The notes under the pieces were generated by a model, which did no database searches, was not told the DNA's origin, and was given only the letters and a program-made list of their open reading frames with translations. Positions 17,558 to 26,399 of a stretch of DNA of 64,000 nt are shown here, piece after piece. Source of the DNA: Streptomyces asoensis (GTDB lineage: Bacteria > Actinomycetota > Actinomycetes > Streptomycetales > Streptomycetaceae); the NCBI RefSeq assembly GCF_016860545.1, contig NZ_BNEB01000003.1, forward strand, positions 806,001 through 870,000. Direction: 5' to 3'. The translations under genes and the position numbers were made by a program. Positions within the stretch are counted from its first letter, which is position 1. Each line of letters starts with the position of its first letter.

Positions 17558-17603
17558 ACCGACCTCCCTGGCGATCCATGGGACCGGCATCGTAGCGCTG
17601 TTT

Positions 17604-17618
17604 CTGACGGATCGTCAG
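17604..17618. promoter_or_regulatory. Regulon palindrome, site 4
   Basis: CTGACGGATCGTCAG has one mismatch and is in the 73-nt gap between the end of the oxidoreductase at 17631 and the SDR start at 17557. Confidence 0.82.
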
Positions 17619-17630
17619 ATGCGTGCGGGG

Positions 17631-18554
17631 TCAGGAACCGCCGTCCAGCAGGGGTCCCACCTCGGTTCCGAACAGGCCGATCTGATCGATGAGTTCGCCG
17701 CGGTCACGGCACCGGAAGCGCACCTGGATCTGGTCGACGCCCATCGCCGCGTAGGCGCGCAGCGACTCGGCGAGGACCTCCGGCGGCCCCGTGAGGGTGC
17801 GGCGGCCGACCTCCCAGCCGGGCGCCCCGACGTACAGCGGCTCGGTGATGGCGCCGACGGTGAGGGGTGCGCCGTCACCGCGCAGCCGCCGCAGGGTCTC
17901 GATCTGCCCGGGCAGCCGGTCCCTCGGGTCTCCCTGGGGCAGCCAGCCGTCCCCCTTGAGCGCGGCGCGGCGCACAGCGGCCGGCGAGGACCCGCCGACC
18001 CACAGCGGAACCCGCTCCTGGGCCGGTCTGGGCCGCTGTCCGAGTCCCTCGAAGTCGAAGGACTTGCCGTGGTGGGCGGGGTACTCGTCGGGGCCCAGCG
18101 CGGCCCGCAGCGCGTCGAGCGTCTCGTCCAGGACCGCCCCGCGCCGCTCGAAGTCCACCCCGAGCGTCTCGAACTCCTCGCGGACGTGCCCGGCGCCGAC
18201 CCCGAGGATCAGCCGGCCGCCGCTGAGGTGGTCGAGGGTGGCGTACTGCTTGGCGGTGAGCAGGGGGTGGCGCAGACCGACGACGGCGACGTGGGCGAGC
18301 AGCCGGACGCGCTCGGTCACCGCGGCGAGGTGGGCGAGGGTGGCCACCGGGTCGTACCAGACCGTGCTCATGGCGTCCGCCAGCCGCCGCGGGATCGCCA
18401 CGTGGTCGCAGGCGGCGACATAGGCGAACCCGGCGCGGTCGGCGGCGCGCGCCACCTCCACCAGGTCGGCGGGCCCCGCGTCCGCCTCCCAGGGCTCGGC
18501 GTAGATCGTGGACTGGGACTGCACCGGGAGCTGGATGCCGTAGTCGAGGCTCAC
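17631..18554 (-). CDS. LLM class F420-dependent oxidoreductase
   Basis: 307 aa from GTG 18554, which overlaps the stop of the upstream amidohydrolase (GTGA). Luciferase-like TIM barrel with DLVEVARAADRAGFAYVAAC, AVVGLRHPLLTAKQYATLDH and LGVGAGHVREEFETLGVDF, characteristic of the TIGR03619-type F420 group. It probably carries out a hydride transfer to or from a carbonyl or double bond. It forms a two-gene operon with the amidohydrolase behind palindrome site 5. It is clearly different from the 372-aa oxidoreductase at 15545, so the pathway uses two luciferase-like types. Confidence 0.88.
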   Translation of the reverse strand: MSLDYGIQLPVQSQSTIYAEPWEADAGPADLVEVARAADRAGFAYVAACDHVAIPRRLADAMSTVWYDPVATLAHLAAVTERVRLLAHVAVVGLRHPLLTAKQYATLDHLSGGRLILGVGAGHVREEFETLGVDFERRGAVLDETLDALRAALGPDEYPAHHGKSFDFEGLGQRPRPAQERVPLWVGGSSPAAVRRAALKGDGWLPQGDPRDRLPGQIETLRRLRGDGAPLTVGAITEPLYVGAPGWEVGRRTLTGPPEVLAESLRAYAAMGVDQIQVRFRCRDRGELIDQIGLFGTEVGPLLDGGS

Positions 18555-19801
18555 CGCGGGCTCCACAGGCCGTCCGGGGTCAGCCCCAGCAGCTCGATGG
18601 CGTTGCCCCGTACGATCCGCTCCACCACGTCCGGCGCCAGGTGACCCATCTGCGCCTCGCCGACCTCCCGCGACTTCGGCCAGGTGGAGTCGGAGTGGGG
18701 GTAGTCGGTCTCGTAGAGGACGTTCCCGACGCCGACGGAGTCCAGGTTGCGCAGACCGAAGGCGTCGTCGAAGAAGCAGCCGTAGACGTGACCGGCGAAC
18801 AGCTCGGACGGCGGCCGGTGGACCTTGTCCGCGACGCCGCCCCACCCGCGGTTCTCCTCCCAGACCACGTCGGCGCGCTCCAGGATGTACGGGATCCAGC
18901 CGATCTGGCCCTCCGCGTACATCACCTTCAGGTTCGGGAAGCGCTCGAACTTGCCGCTCATCAGCCAGTCGACCATCGAGAAGCAGCAGTTGGCGAAGGT
19001 GATCGTCGATCCGACCGCGGGCGGGGCGTCGGCGGAGGTGGAGGGCATCCGGCTGCTGGAGCCGATGTGCATGGCGACCACCGTGCCGGTCTCGTCGCAG
19101 GCGGCGAGGAAGGGGTCCCAGTAGTCGGTGTGGACGGAGGGCAGGCCCAGGTGCGGGGGTATCTCGGAGAAGGCGACCGCGCGCACCCCGCGGGCCGCGT
19201 TGCGCCGGACCTCCTGCGCCGCCAGCTCGGCGTCCCACAGGGGGATGAGGGTGAGGGGGATCAGCCGGCCGCGGGCTTCGGGGCCGCACCACTCCTCCAC
19301 CGTCCAGTCGTTGTAGGCGCGCACGCACAGCAGGCCCAGTTCACGGTCGGCCGCCTCGGTGAAGGTCTGGCCGCAAAAGCGCGGGAAGGTGGGGAAGCAG
19401 ACGGCGGACTGGACGTGGTTGACGTCCATGTCCGCGAGGCGGGACGGGACGTCGTAGGAGCCGGGGCGCATCTGCTCGTAGGTGATGACCTCCAGCTTGA
19501 TCTCGTCCCGGCTGAAGCCGACGGCGGTGTCCAGGCGGGTGAGGGGGCGCCGCAGGTCCTCGTAGACCCACCAGTCGCCGACGGGCCCCTCGTCGCCGGG
19601 TTCGCCCATGACGGGCTTGAAGCGGCCGCCGAGGAAGGACATCTCCTTCAGCGGGGCGCGGACGACCCGGGGGCCGGTGTCGAGGTGCTTCTTCGGGAGG
19701 CGGTCCTGCCAGACGGTGGCCGGCTCCACGGTGTGGTCGTCGACGGAGATGATCAGCGGGAGGCTCTCCGTGGCCTCGGCGGTCTCCAGTGCGTTGTCCA
19801 T
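18551..19801 (-). CDS. Amidohydrolase family protein (ACMSD-like)
   Basis: 416 aa. N-terminus LIISVDDHTVEPATVWQDRL and later AFSEIPPHLGLPS, TVVAMHIGSSS, YAEGQIGWIPYILERAD and LYETDYPHSDSTWP are the metal-dependent amidohydrolase-2 signatures shared with aminocarboxymuconate-semialdehyde decarboxylases, whose members also hydrolyse or decarboxylate cyclic acids. A close paralogue is at 61003-62199. ATG 19801 has no ribosome site; TACCGT lies 6 nt upstream, so the message is probably leaderless. Palindrome site 5 is 20 nt upstream. Coupled by 4 nt to the following F420-type oxidoreductase. Confidence 0.9.
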   Translation of the reverse strand: MDNALETAEATESLPLIISVDDHTVEPATVWQDRLPKKHLDTGPRVVRAPLKEMSFLGGRFKPVMGEPGDEGPVGDWWVYEDLRRPLTRLDTAVGFSRDEIKLEVITYEQMRPGSYDVPSRLADMDVNHVQSAVCFPTFPRFCGQTFTEAADRELGLLCVRAYNDWTVEEWCGPEARGRLIPLTLIPLWDAELAAQEVRRNAARGVRAVAFSEIPPHLGLPSVHTDYWDPFLAACDETGTVVAMHIGSSSRMPSTSADAPPAVGSTITFANCCFSMVDWLMSGKFERFPNLKVMYAEGQIGWIPYILERADVVWEENRGWGGVADKVHRPPSELFAGHVYGCFFDDAFGLRNLDSVGVGNVLYETDYPHSDSTWPKSREVGEAQMGHLAPDVVERIVRGNAIELLGLTPDGLWSPR

Positions 19802-19821
19802 GGGGGCACGGTAGCGCCGAT

Positions 19822-19836
19822 CTGACAGATCGTCAG
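19822..19836. promoter_or_regulatory. Regulon palindrome, site 5
   Basis: CTGACAGATCGTCAG has two mismatches. It lies directly upstream of the TACCGT -10-like box of the amidohydrolase gene (minus strand), within the divergent region shared with afsR. Confidence 0.8.
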
Positions 19837-19994
19837 CTATTGGGCGGGGGACGGACCCTGATCTGGTCTGTGCGGATCTGTGCGGATCGCATGGGCGCGA
19901 CGTGTGGACTCCCCCGCACCGCCGGGGCAGGCTGACGGTTCCGGCATGGACAGGGCAAACTGGGCTCGGAATCGGATGCCTAAAGGGAGCCCTG

Positions 19995-22976
19995 ATGGAC
20001 GACCGGGCAGGACACCACGCGCCCCGCGTGCCGGAGCAGAGACGCCCCGGCTCCCCCGAGGAGCCGGCGACGTTGCGCTTCGACGTGCTCGGGCCGGTGC
20101 GCGCATGTCGCGGCGACGAACGGCTGGCCACCGGTTCGCCGCAGCAACGCGCCCTGCTGGCGGCCCTGTTGCTGCGCGAGGGCCGTACGGCGACCGCCGC
20201 CGAGCTGATCGACGCCCTGTGGGGCGACGAACCCCCTTCGCAGGCACTGGCCGCGGTGCGGACCTACGCCTCCCGGCTGCGCAAGGTGCTGGACCCGGGT
20301 GTCCTGGTGAGCGAGTCGGGCGGCTACGCGGTGCGGGTGCCGGACGACGGCGCCCTGGACCTGGCCGTGGCGCAGGAGTGGGCGGCGCAGGCGGAGAAGG
20401 CACGCGGCGCCGGGGACCTGTCCCGGGCCCGCGAGGTGCTGAACCGCACGCTGGCGCTGTGGGACGGGGAGGCCCTGGCCGGCGTCCCCGGACCGTACGC
20501 GGAGGCGCAGCGCGTCCGGCTGGAGGAGTGGCGGCTCGGGCTGCTGGAATCCCGGCTGGACATGGACCTGGAGCAGGGCTGCCACGCGGAGGCGGTCTCC
20601 GAACTCACCGCGCTCACCGCGGCCTACCCGCTGCGCGAGCGGCTGCGCGAACTGCTGATGCTGGCGCTGTACCGCAGCGGCCGGCAGGCGGAGGCGCTCG
20701 CCGTGTACGCGGACACCCGGCGGCTGCTCGCCGAGGAGCTGGGGGTCGACCCGCGGGCCGGACTGCGCAGCCTCCAGCACCGCATCCTCCAGGCCGACCC
20801 GGAGCTGGCGGAGCCGTCGGCGCCCGCCGCGGAACCCGCGATGGTGCGGGTGCGCCCCGCGCAACTGCCCGCCACAGTGCCCGACTTCACCGGCCGGTCC
20901 GCGTTCGTGCGGGAGCTGGGCGAGGTGTTGGCGGGAGCCGGCGACGGAGTCTGCGCGGGCGGCCGGGTGATGGCCGTGTCCGCGCTGGCGGGCATCGGGG
21001 GCGTGGGCAAGACGACCCTCGCCGTGCACGTGGCGCACCAGGCACGGCCCGCCTTCCCCGACGGTCAGCTGTACGTCGACCTCCAGGGCGCGGGACCGCG
21101 GTCGGCGGAGCCGGAGACGGTCCTCGGCTCGTTCCTGCGCGCCCTGGGCACCGCGGACTCGGCGATCCCCGACTCCCTGGAGGAGCGGGCGGCGCTGTAC
21201 CGCTCGGTGCTGGACGGCCGCCGGGTCCTCGTGCTGCTGGACAACGCCAAGGACGCGGCCCAGATCCGGCCCCTGCTGCCGGGCACCGAGGGCTGCGCGG
21301 CGCTGGTCACCTCGCGGGTGCGGATGGTGGACCTGGCGGGCGCGCATCTCGTCGACCTCGACGTGATGTCCCCCGAGGAGGCCCTCGCCCTGTTCACCCG
21401 GATCGTCGGCGAGGAGCGGGTGGCGGCGGAGCGCGAGGCGGCGCTGGACGTGGTCGCCGCGTGCGGGTTCCTGCCCCTGGCCATCCGTATCGCCGCCTCC
21501 CGGCTCGCCGCGCGCCGCACGTGGACGGTCTCCGTCCTCGCCGCCAAGCTCGCGGACGAACGGCGCAGGCTGGACGAGCTCCAGGCCGGTGACCTGGCGG
21601 TGAAGGCCACGTTCGAGCTCGGCTACGGCGCCCTGGAGCCGGCCCAGGCCCGTGCGTTCCGGCTGCTGGGCCTGGCGGACGGCCCGGACATCTCCCTGGC
21701 GGCGGCCGCGGCGGTCCTGGACCTGCCGGCGGACGACACCGAGGACCTGCTGGAGTCCCTCGTGGACACCTCCCTGCTGGAGTCCGCCGCCCCCGGCCGC
21801 TACCGGTTCCACGACCTGGTCCGGCTCTACGCGCGTGCATGCGCCGACCGGGACGAGGCGCCGCCCAGCGAGCGCGGGGCGGCGCTGTCCCGGCTGCTGG
21901 ACTTCTACCTGGCCACGGCGGCGGGGGTGTACGCGATCGAGCGCCCGGGGGACCGGACCGTGGTCCACCTGGAGCCCACCTCGTACCGGGGTCTGTCCTT
22001 CGGCGAGCGGACGCAGGCCCTCGACTGGCTCTTCGCGGAGGCCCAGTGCCTGCTGGCGTGCGCCCGGCAGCAGCAGGCGGGCAGCGGGCTGCGGCGGGCC
22101 GTCGATCTCCTGTGGGCCGCCAAGGATCTGGCGGAGTCGGGAGCCAACGCCAAACAGTACGAACAGGCCGCCACGACCCTGCGGGACGCGGCGCAGGCCG
22201 CCGCCGACGTCCGGGCGGAGAGCCGGGCCCGCACGGCGCTGTCCAACGTCCATCTGGCGGCGGGGCGTTACGCCGAGGCGGACGAGGAGGCCCGGCGCGC
22301 GATCGAACTCGCCACGGCGGCACAGGACGCGACGCCGGTCAGCTGGGCGGCGACGGACCGGGGGATCATCGCCCTCAACCAGGGGCGCTACGAGGAGGCG
22401 GAGCGGCTCCTGACCACGGCGCGGGACGGCTACCGGGCCGACGGCAACCGGCCGGGAGAGGCCAGCGCGCTCTGCAACCTCGCCCAGTTGCACCAGCGCA
22501 TGAACCGGGCCGAGAGCGCGGTCTCGCTGGCGCAGCAGGGCGTCGAGATCTTCCAGCAGCTCGGTCTCAGCCTGCGTCTCGCCAACGGCCGGTACTCCCT
22601 CGGTGTGGCGCTCACCCGCGCCGACCGTCTCGCGGAGGGCCTGGCCCAGCTCACCGACGCCATGATGATCTTCGCGGCCAACCGGCAGCGGCTCTGGGAG
22701 GGCACGACCCATCTGCGGATCGCCCAGCTGCACCTGGCGGCCCGCCGGCCCGCGCAGGCCGCCCGGCACGCGGAGCAGTCGCTCGCCATCGGGGTCATCG
22801 GCGGTGACCTGATCCGGGGCAGCGTCCTGAACACCCTGGGCAAGAGCCTGCGCGAACTGGGTCAGTCCGACCGGGCGCGCGCCTGCTGGCACGAGGCCCT
22901 GCTGCTGCTGGAGAATACGGGCGCTCCCGAGGCCGCCGAGGTGCGCCTGCTGCTGGCCCCCGCGGACGCGTCGTGA
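19995..22976 (+). CDS. afsR: AfsR, SARP-type global regulator of secondary metabolism
   Basis: 993 aa from ATG 19995 (AGGGAGCC upstream), the length I recall for S. coelicolor AfsR, and its N-terminal half matches my memory of that protein closely. Domains in order: OmpR-type winged helix (about 20-110, FDVLGPVRACRGDERLATGS), bacterial transcriptional activator domain (about 115-260), NB-ARC ATPase with Walker A GIGGVGKTT at 333-341, and C-terminal TPR repeats (from about 700). AfsR is phosphorylated by AfsK and related kinases and activates afsS. Direct repeats at 22992-23013 before afsS support that link here. The gene is divergent from a regulon amidohydrolase. Confidence 0.95.
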   Translation: MDDRAGHHAPRVPEQRRPGSPEEPATLRFDVLGPVRACRGDERLATGSPQQRALLAALLLREGRTATAAELIDALWGDEPPSQALAAVRTYASRLRKVLDPGVLVSESGGYAVRVPDDGALDLAVAQEWAAQAEKARGAGDLSRAREVLNRTLALWDGEALAGVPGPYAEAQRVRLEEWRLGLLESRLDMDLEQGCHAEAVSELTALTAAYPLRERLRELLMLALYRSGRQAEALAVYADTRRLLAEELGVDPRAGLRSLQHRILQADPELAEPSAPAAEPAMVRVRPAQLPATVPDFTGRSAFVRELGEVLAGAGDGVCAGGRVMAVSALAGIGGVGKTTLAVHVAHQARPAFPDGQLYVDLQGAGPRSAEPETVLGSFLRALGTADSAIPDSLEERAALYRSVLDGRRVLVLLDNAKDAAQIRPLLPGTEGCAALVTSRVRMVDLAGAHLVDLDVMSPEEALALFTRIVGEERVAAEREAALDVVAACGFLPLAIRIAASRLAARRTWTVSVLAAKLADERRRLDELQAGDLAVKATFELGYGALEPAQARAFRLLGLADGPDISLAAAAAVLDLPADDTEDLLESLVDTSLLESAAPGRYRFHDLVRLYARACADRDEAPPSERGAALSRLLDFYLATAAGVYAIERPGDRTVVHLEPTSYRGLSFGERTQALDWLFAEAQCLLACARQQQAGSGLRRAVDLLWAAKDLAESGANAKQYEQAATTLRDAAQAAADVRAESRARTALSNVHLAAGRYAEADEEARRAIELATAAQDATPVSWAATDRGIIALNQGRYEEAERLLTTARDGYRADGNRPGEASALCNLAQLHQRMNRAESAVSLAQQGVEIFQQLGLSLRLANGRYSLGVALTRADRLAEGLAQLTDAMMIFAANRQRLWEGTTHLRIAQLHLAARRPAQAARHAEQSLAIGVIGGDLIRGSVLNTLGKSLRELGQSDRARACWHEALLLLENTGAPEAAEVRLLLAPADAS

Positions 22977-22991
22977 GGCCGCCGTCACGGG

Positions 22992-23013
22992 CGTTCAGCA
23001 AACGTTTATGACC
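22992..23013 (+). promoter_or_regulatory. Probable AfsR-binding direct repeat in the afsS promoter
   Basis: Two adjacent 11-nt units begin CGTTCA (22992) and CGTTTA (23003). Such 11-nt repeats are the known form of AfsR and PhoP sites in Streptomyces, and AfsR binds over the afsS promoter. AGAAT at 23021-23025 is a possible -10 element. Confidence 0.65.
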
Positions 23014-23093
23014 GGCCGCCAGAATCGACCCAACGGTCCGTCGCGTCGGGGGGCATGCGGGCCGTGGAGTCCATGGGGGTGGGCTCCGGTTCA

Positions 23094-23137
23094 CGCCTCT
23101 GTCCGGCGATACTCGGGGGAATCGCCGGTCAGAGGCG
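23094..23137. other. Hairpin in the afsS leader
   Basis: The arms 23094-23110 and 23121-23137 pair over 16 of 17 positions (one T-T mismatch) with a 10-nt loop. The hairpin lies between the AfsR repeat and the afsS ribosome site. There is no U-run. It could be an attenuator, a stability element or a protein-binding palindrome. Confidence 0.6.
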
Positions 23138-23176
23138 TCTCATTCACTTGAACACCATCACAGGGGAAGCGTGAAC

Positions 23177-23383
23177 ATGAGCAGCACCGAGAAGCAGTCG
23201 CCGGACATCACCACGCTGGAGAACCACTCGCCCGTACCGCCGGTCCTCAAGGACACGGTGACGCAGGGGCCCACGACGCCGGCCACGTCCACCACGCCGG
23301 CCGCTCCCGCCGACGACGAGATCACCACGCTGGAGAACCACTCGCCGGCCCCGCCCGCGCTGGGCCTGGGCGGCGGCAAGTAG
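23177..23383 (+). CDS. afsS: AfsS, small activator of antibiotic production
   Basis: 68 aa from ATG 23177, with AGGGGAA 8-9 nt upstream; a GTG at 23171 is a less well-spaced alternative. AfsS is a small sigma-like or regulatory protein whose gene is activated by AfsR. The hallmark repeat is present twice: ITTLENHSPVPP at 11-22 and ITTLENHSPAPP at 49-60, corresponding to the repeated TxxxDNHxPxxP motif of the family. The spacer between the repeats is Thr/Pro/Ala-rich and probably disordered. It follows afsR and is closed by a strong terminator. Confidence 0.9.
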   Translation: MSSTEKQSPDITTLENHSPVPPVLKDTVTQGPTTPATSTTPAAPADDEITTLENHSPAPPALGLGGGK

Positions 23384-23413
23384 GCACAGCACCTGCACCA
23401 CTCCCGCGGGGAC

Positions 23414-23448
23414 CGGCCGCGGCGGCACGAGGGGAGCCGCCGCGGCCG
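23414..23448. terminator. Bidirectional hairpin after afsS
   Basis: A 13-bp perfect GC stem (23414-23426 with 23436-23448) and 9-nt loop lie between afsS and the convergent acyl-CoA ligase. Confidence 0.78.
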
Positions 23449-23470
23449 TGCTGCGTCCGGGGCCGCCCGG

Positions 23471-25051
23471 TCAGCGGGACCGGAGTGCGCCCTTCACCAC
23501 CTTGCCGCTCGCGTTGCGCGGGAGTTCCGTCACGAACTCCACGGCCCTGGGCACCTTGTAGTTGGCCATCTCGCGGCGGGCCCAGGCGATCAGGTCGTCG
23601 GCCGTGGACAGCGCGCCCGGCCTGCGCACCACGTACGCCTTGCCCACCTCTCCCAGCCGGGGATCGGGGACGCCGATCACCGCCACGTCGGCCACGTCCG
23701 GGTGCAGGCCCAGGCGCTGCTCTATCTCCGCCGGGTAGGCGTTGAAGCCGCCGACGATGAACATGTCCTTCAGCCGGTCGGTGATCCGCAGGTTGCCGGC
23801 GGCGTCCAGGACACCCACGTCACCCGTGCGCAGCCAGCCGTCCGGGGTGAGCGCCCGTGCGGTGGCCGCCTCGTCCTCGTAGTAGCCGCGCATGACGTTG
23901 AAGCCCCGGACCAGGATCTCCCCGGGTTCGCCCGGCTCCGCGTCCACCCGCACCTCGGTGCCGGGGATCGCCCGTCCCGACGTCGAGGCGATGACCGACG
24001 GGTCGTCCCCGCGCCGGCACATCGTGACGACGCCGCTGGCCTCCGAGAGGCCGTACGCCGTCAGGACGGTCTCCACGCCCAGTTCGCCCCGCAGCCGCTC
24101 GACGAGCCGCAGCGGCACGACCGCCGCGCCGGTCACCACCAGCCGCAGGGCCGACAGGTCGTGCTTGTCCCGTGCCGCGTGGTCCAGCAGCGACTGGTGC
24201 AGCGTCGGCGGCCCGGGCAGCACCGACACCCGTTCCGACGCCACGTTCGCGAGGACCGTGTCCACGTTGAACACCGGCTGGGGGATCATCGTCGCGCCCC
24301 GCATCAGACAGGCGATCACGCCCGCCTTGTAGCCGAAGGTGTGGAAGAAGGGGTTCACGATCAGATAGCGGTCGCCCTTTCGCAGGCCCGCGAGGTCGGA
24401 CCACACCTCGTACGCCCGCAGGGTCTGCGCGTGGGTGATCACCGCGCCCTTGGGCCGGCCCGTCGTGCCCGAGGTGAAGACGATGTCCGAGGGCCACTCC
24501 CCCGCCACCTCGTCCTCCCGTGCCCGAACCTGCGCGGCCCCGACGCCGTCGCCGCCCGCCAGGAACTCCTTCCAGGTGCGGAAGTCCGCCGGGGCGTCGT
24601 CGGAGAGCACCACGACCCGCTCCAGCGCGGGGAGCCCCGGCAGCGGGCCGGTCCCGGCGCCCCGGGCCGCCGCCCGCCGCAGCGACGCCACGTACGACGT
24701 CCCCAGGAACGTGCCGGTGACGAAGAGCAGCCGGGCCCCGCTGCGGCGCAGGACGTCCGCCGCCTCGGCGCCCTTGAAGCGGGTGTTCAGGGGGACGAGC
24801 ACCGCTCCCGCCCCGACCGCGCCCAGGGCCGCGACCATCCAGTCCAGCGAGTTGGGGGCCCAGATCGCCACGCGGTCGCCGGCCCGGACCCCGTGCCCCA
24901 GACAGGCCGCCGTGGCGCGTTCGACCCGGGCGCCCAGTTCCGCGTACGAGATCCGGGTGCGGCCCTCCACCACGGCCTCGGTCGCCGCGTACCGCTCGGC
25001 CGACCGTCGGACCAGACCGGGGATCGTCCCCCACTCCATGTCACCGCGCAT
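23471..25051 (-). CDS. FadD3-family acyl-CoA ligase (AMP-forming)
   Basis: 526 aa from ATG 25051, which follows GGTGGGGAG; an ATG 24 nt further up has no ribosome site. AMP-binding motif FTSGTTGRPKG (about 192-202), then NPFFHTFGYKAGVIACL, VLPGPPTLHQSLLDH and the A8-A10 motifs GWLRTGDVG, ITDRLKDMFIVGGFN and PRNASGKV. These blocks closely match my recollection of mycobacterial FadD3, which activates the bicyclic propanoate left after steroid A/B-ring breakdown. Here it presumably activates a cyclic or branched carboxylic acid with ATP and CoA. Palindromes 6 and 7 lie in the divergent promoter shared with the Ltp2-type gene. Confidence 0.9.
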   Translation of the reverse strand: MRGDMEWGTIPGLVRRSAERYAATEAVVEGRTRISYAELGARVERATAACLGHGVRAGDRVAIWAPNSLDWMVAALGAVGAGAVLVPLNTRFKGAEAADVLRRSGARLLFVTGTFLGTSYVASLRRAAARGAGTGPLPGLPALERVVVLSDDAPADFRTWKEFLAGGDGVGAAQVRAREDEVAGEWPSDIVFTSGTTGRPKGAVITHAQTLRAYEVWSDLAGLRKGDRYLIVNPFFHTFGYKAGVIACLMRGATMIPQPVFNVDTVLANVASERVSVLPGPPTLHQSLLDHAARDKHDLSALRLVVTGAAVVPLRLVERLRGELGVETVLTAYGLSEASGVVTMCRRGDDPSVIASTSGRAIPGTEVRVDAEPGEPGEILVRGFNVMRGYYEDEAATARALTPDGWLRTGDVGVLDAAGNLRITDRLKDMFIVGGFNAYPAEIEQRLGLHPDVADVAVIGVPDPRLGEVGKAYVVRRPGALSTADDLIAWARREMANYKVPRAVEFVTELPRNASGKVVKGALRSR

Positions 25052-25083
25052 GACCAGCTCCCCACCGGCAGTCATCCCAGTAG

Positions 25084-25098
25084 CTGACTACCCGTCAG
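25084..25098. promoter_or_regulatory. Regulon palindrome, site 6
   Basis: CTGACTACCCGTCAG (two mismatches) is 33 nt upstream of the FadD3-type ligase start and 27 nt from site 7 in the same divergent promoter. Confidence 0.78.
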
Positions 25099-25110
25099 AT
25101 TAGCGGTAAC

Positions 25111-25125
25111 CTGACGCACTGTCAG
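25111..25125. promoter_or_regulatory. Regulon palindrome, site 7
   Basis: CTGACGCACTGTCAG is 33 nt before the start of the Ltp2-type gene at 25158. It is the weakest of the pair here but is centred correctly. Confidence 0.72.
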
Positions 25126-25157
25126 CAGCGCAGTCGCCGTGTGGAGGTGCGTGCAGC

Positions 25158-26315
25158 ATGCCCGCAGGGACCGGACTCAAGGACGCCACCGCCATCGTCG
25201 GCATCGGCCAGACGCCCTTCGCCAGACACCTCCCCGAGGACGAACGGACCCTCGCCTGCCGGGCCGTGATCGCCGCCCTCGACGACGCCGGGATCGCCCC
25301 CGGCGAGGTCGACGCCCTCGCCTCCTACACCATGGAGGAGACGGACGAGGTCGAGCTCGCCAAGGCGGTCGGCTTCGGGGACCTGACGTTCTTCAGCAAG
25401 ATCGGTTTCGGTGGCGGCGGTTCCTGCGCCACCGTCGCCCACCTCGCCTCCGCCATCGCCTGCGGGCAGGCCACTGTGGGCGTCGCCTGGCGGTCGCGCA
25501 AGCGGGGCTCGGGGCCGCGCCCCTGGACCAACACGGCCGTACAGCTGCCCACTCCGGCCCAGTGGACCCGGCCGTTCGGACTGCTGCGGCCCGCCGACGA
25601 GATAGCCATGCTCGCCCGCCGCTGGCTCCACGAGTACGGCGCGACCCGCGACCACCTGTTCAACGTCGCCCTCGCCTGCCGCAACCGAGCCAACCAGAAC
25701 CCCGCCGCCGTGATGTACGAACGCCCCCTCACCCGCGAGATGTACATGTCGTCCCGGTGGATCAGCGAACCCCTGTGCCTGTACGACAACTGCCTGGAGA
25801 CGGACGGGGCGCTGGCGTGCGTGGTGGTGAGCGCCGAGCGGGCCCGGGACTGCCGCCGCAGGCCCGTCTACGTCCACTCCGCCGCGCAGGGTCTGCCGGC
25901 CCAGCACCACGGCATGGTCAACTACTGGAACGACGACCCGCTGACCGGGCCCGCCTGGACGGCCGCCCGGCACCTGTGGAAGCACGCCGACTTCACACCG
26001 CCCGATGTCGACGTCGCGCAGATCTACGACGCCTTCACGCCGCTGGTGCCGCTGTCCCTGGAGGGGTACGGGTTCTGCGCCCGGGGCGAGGGAGGCGCGT
26101 TCACCGAGGGCGGCGCCCTGGAGACCGGCGGACGGCTGCCCCTGAACACCGGCGGCGGCGGCCTCAGCGAGGCCTACGTCCATGGCTTCAACCTGATCAA
26201 CGAGGGCGTGAAGCAGCTGCGCGGGACCAGCACCGCCCAGGTACCGGGCGCCGCGACCTGCCTGGTCACCGCCGGTGAGGGTGTCCCCACCTCCGCCCTG
26301 CTGCTCAGGAACTGA
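25158..26315 (+). CDS. Ltp2-type thiolase-fold protein (probable acyl-CoA aldolase or thiolase)
   Basis: 385 aa. Thiolase superfamily, lipid-transfer-protein (SCP-x-like) branch. A cysteine is present at the usual nucleophile position (C90, GGGGSCATVAH). The standard C-terminal GHP block is replaced by TGGGGLSEAY. Two tyrosines, Y290 in QIYDAF and Y340 in LSEAY, correspond in spacing and context to the two tyrosines I recall as essential in the steroid side-chain aldolase Ltp2. A DUF35 protein, the known partner type for Ltp2, is encoded next. This pair could cleave a beta-hydroxyacyl-CoA by retro-aldol reaction or act as a thiolase. First gene of a three-gene regulon operon. Confidence 0.85.
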   Translation: MPAGTGLKDATAIVGIGQTPFARHLPEDERTLACRAVIAALDDAGIAPGEVDALASYTMEETDEVELAKAVGFGDLTFFSKIGFGGGGSCATVAHLASAIACGQATVGVAWRSRKRGSGPRPWTNTAVQLPTPAQWTRPFGLLRPADEIAMLARRWLHEYGATRDHLFNVALACRNRANQNPAAVMYERPLTREMYMSSRWISEPLCLYDNCLETDGALACVVVSAERARDCRRRPVYVHSAAQGLPAQHHGMVNYWNDDPLTGPAWTAARHLWKHADFTPPDVDVAQIYDAFTPLVPLSLEGYGFCARGEGGAFTEGGALETGGRLPLNTGGGGLSEAYVHGFNLINEGVKQLRGTSTAQVPGAATCLVTAGEGVPTSALLLRN

Positions 26316-26334
26316 AAGCCCCGGCACCGGGGCC

Positions 26335-26373
26335 CGAAGAGACCGCACGAAGAGACCGCGCGAAGAGACCACA
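26335..26373 (+). repeat. Three tandem copies of a 13-nt unit in an operon gap
   Basis: CGAAGAGACCGCA, CGAAGAGACCGCG and CGAAGAGACCACA run head to tail between the Ltp2-type gene and the DUF35 gene, directly after a small GCCCCGG/CCGGGGC hairpin at 26318-26333. Confidence 0.7.
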
Positions 26374-26399
26374 GCCCGAGAGCGAGGAGCCGATCCGCG

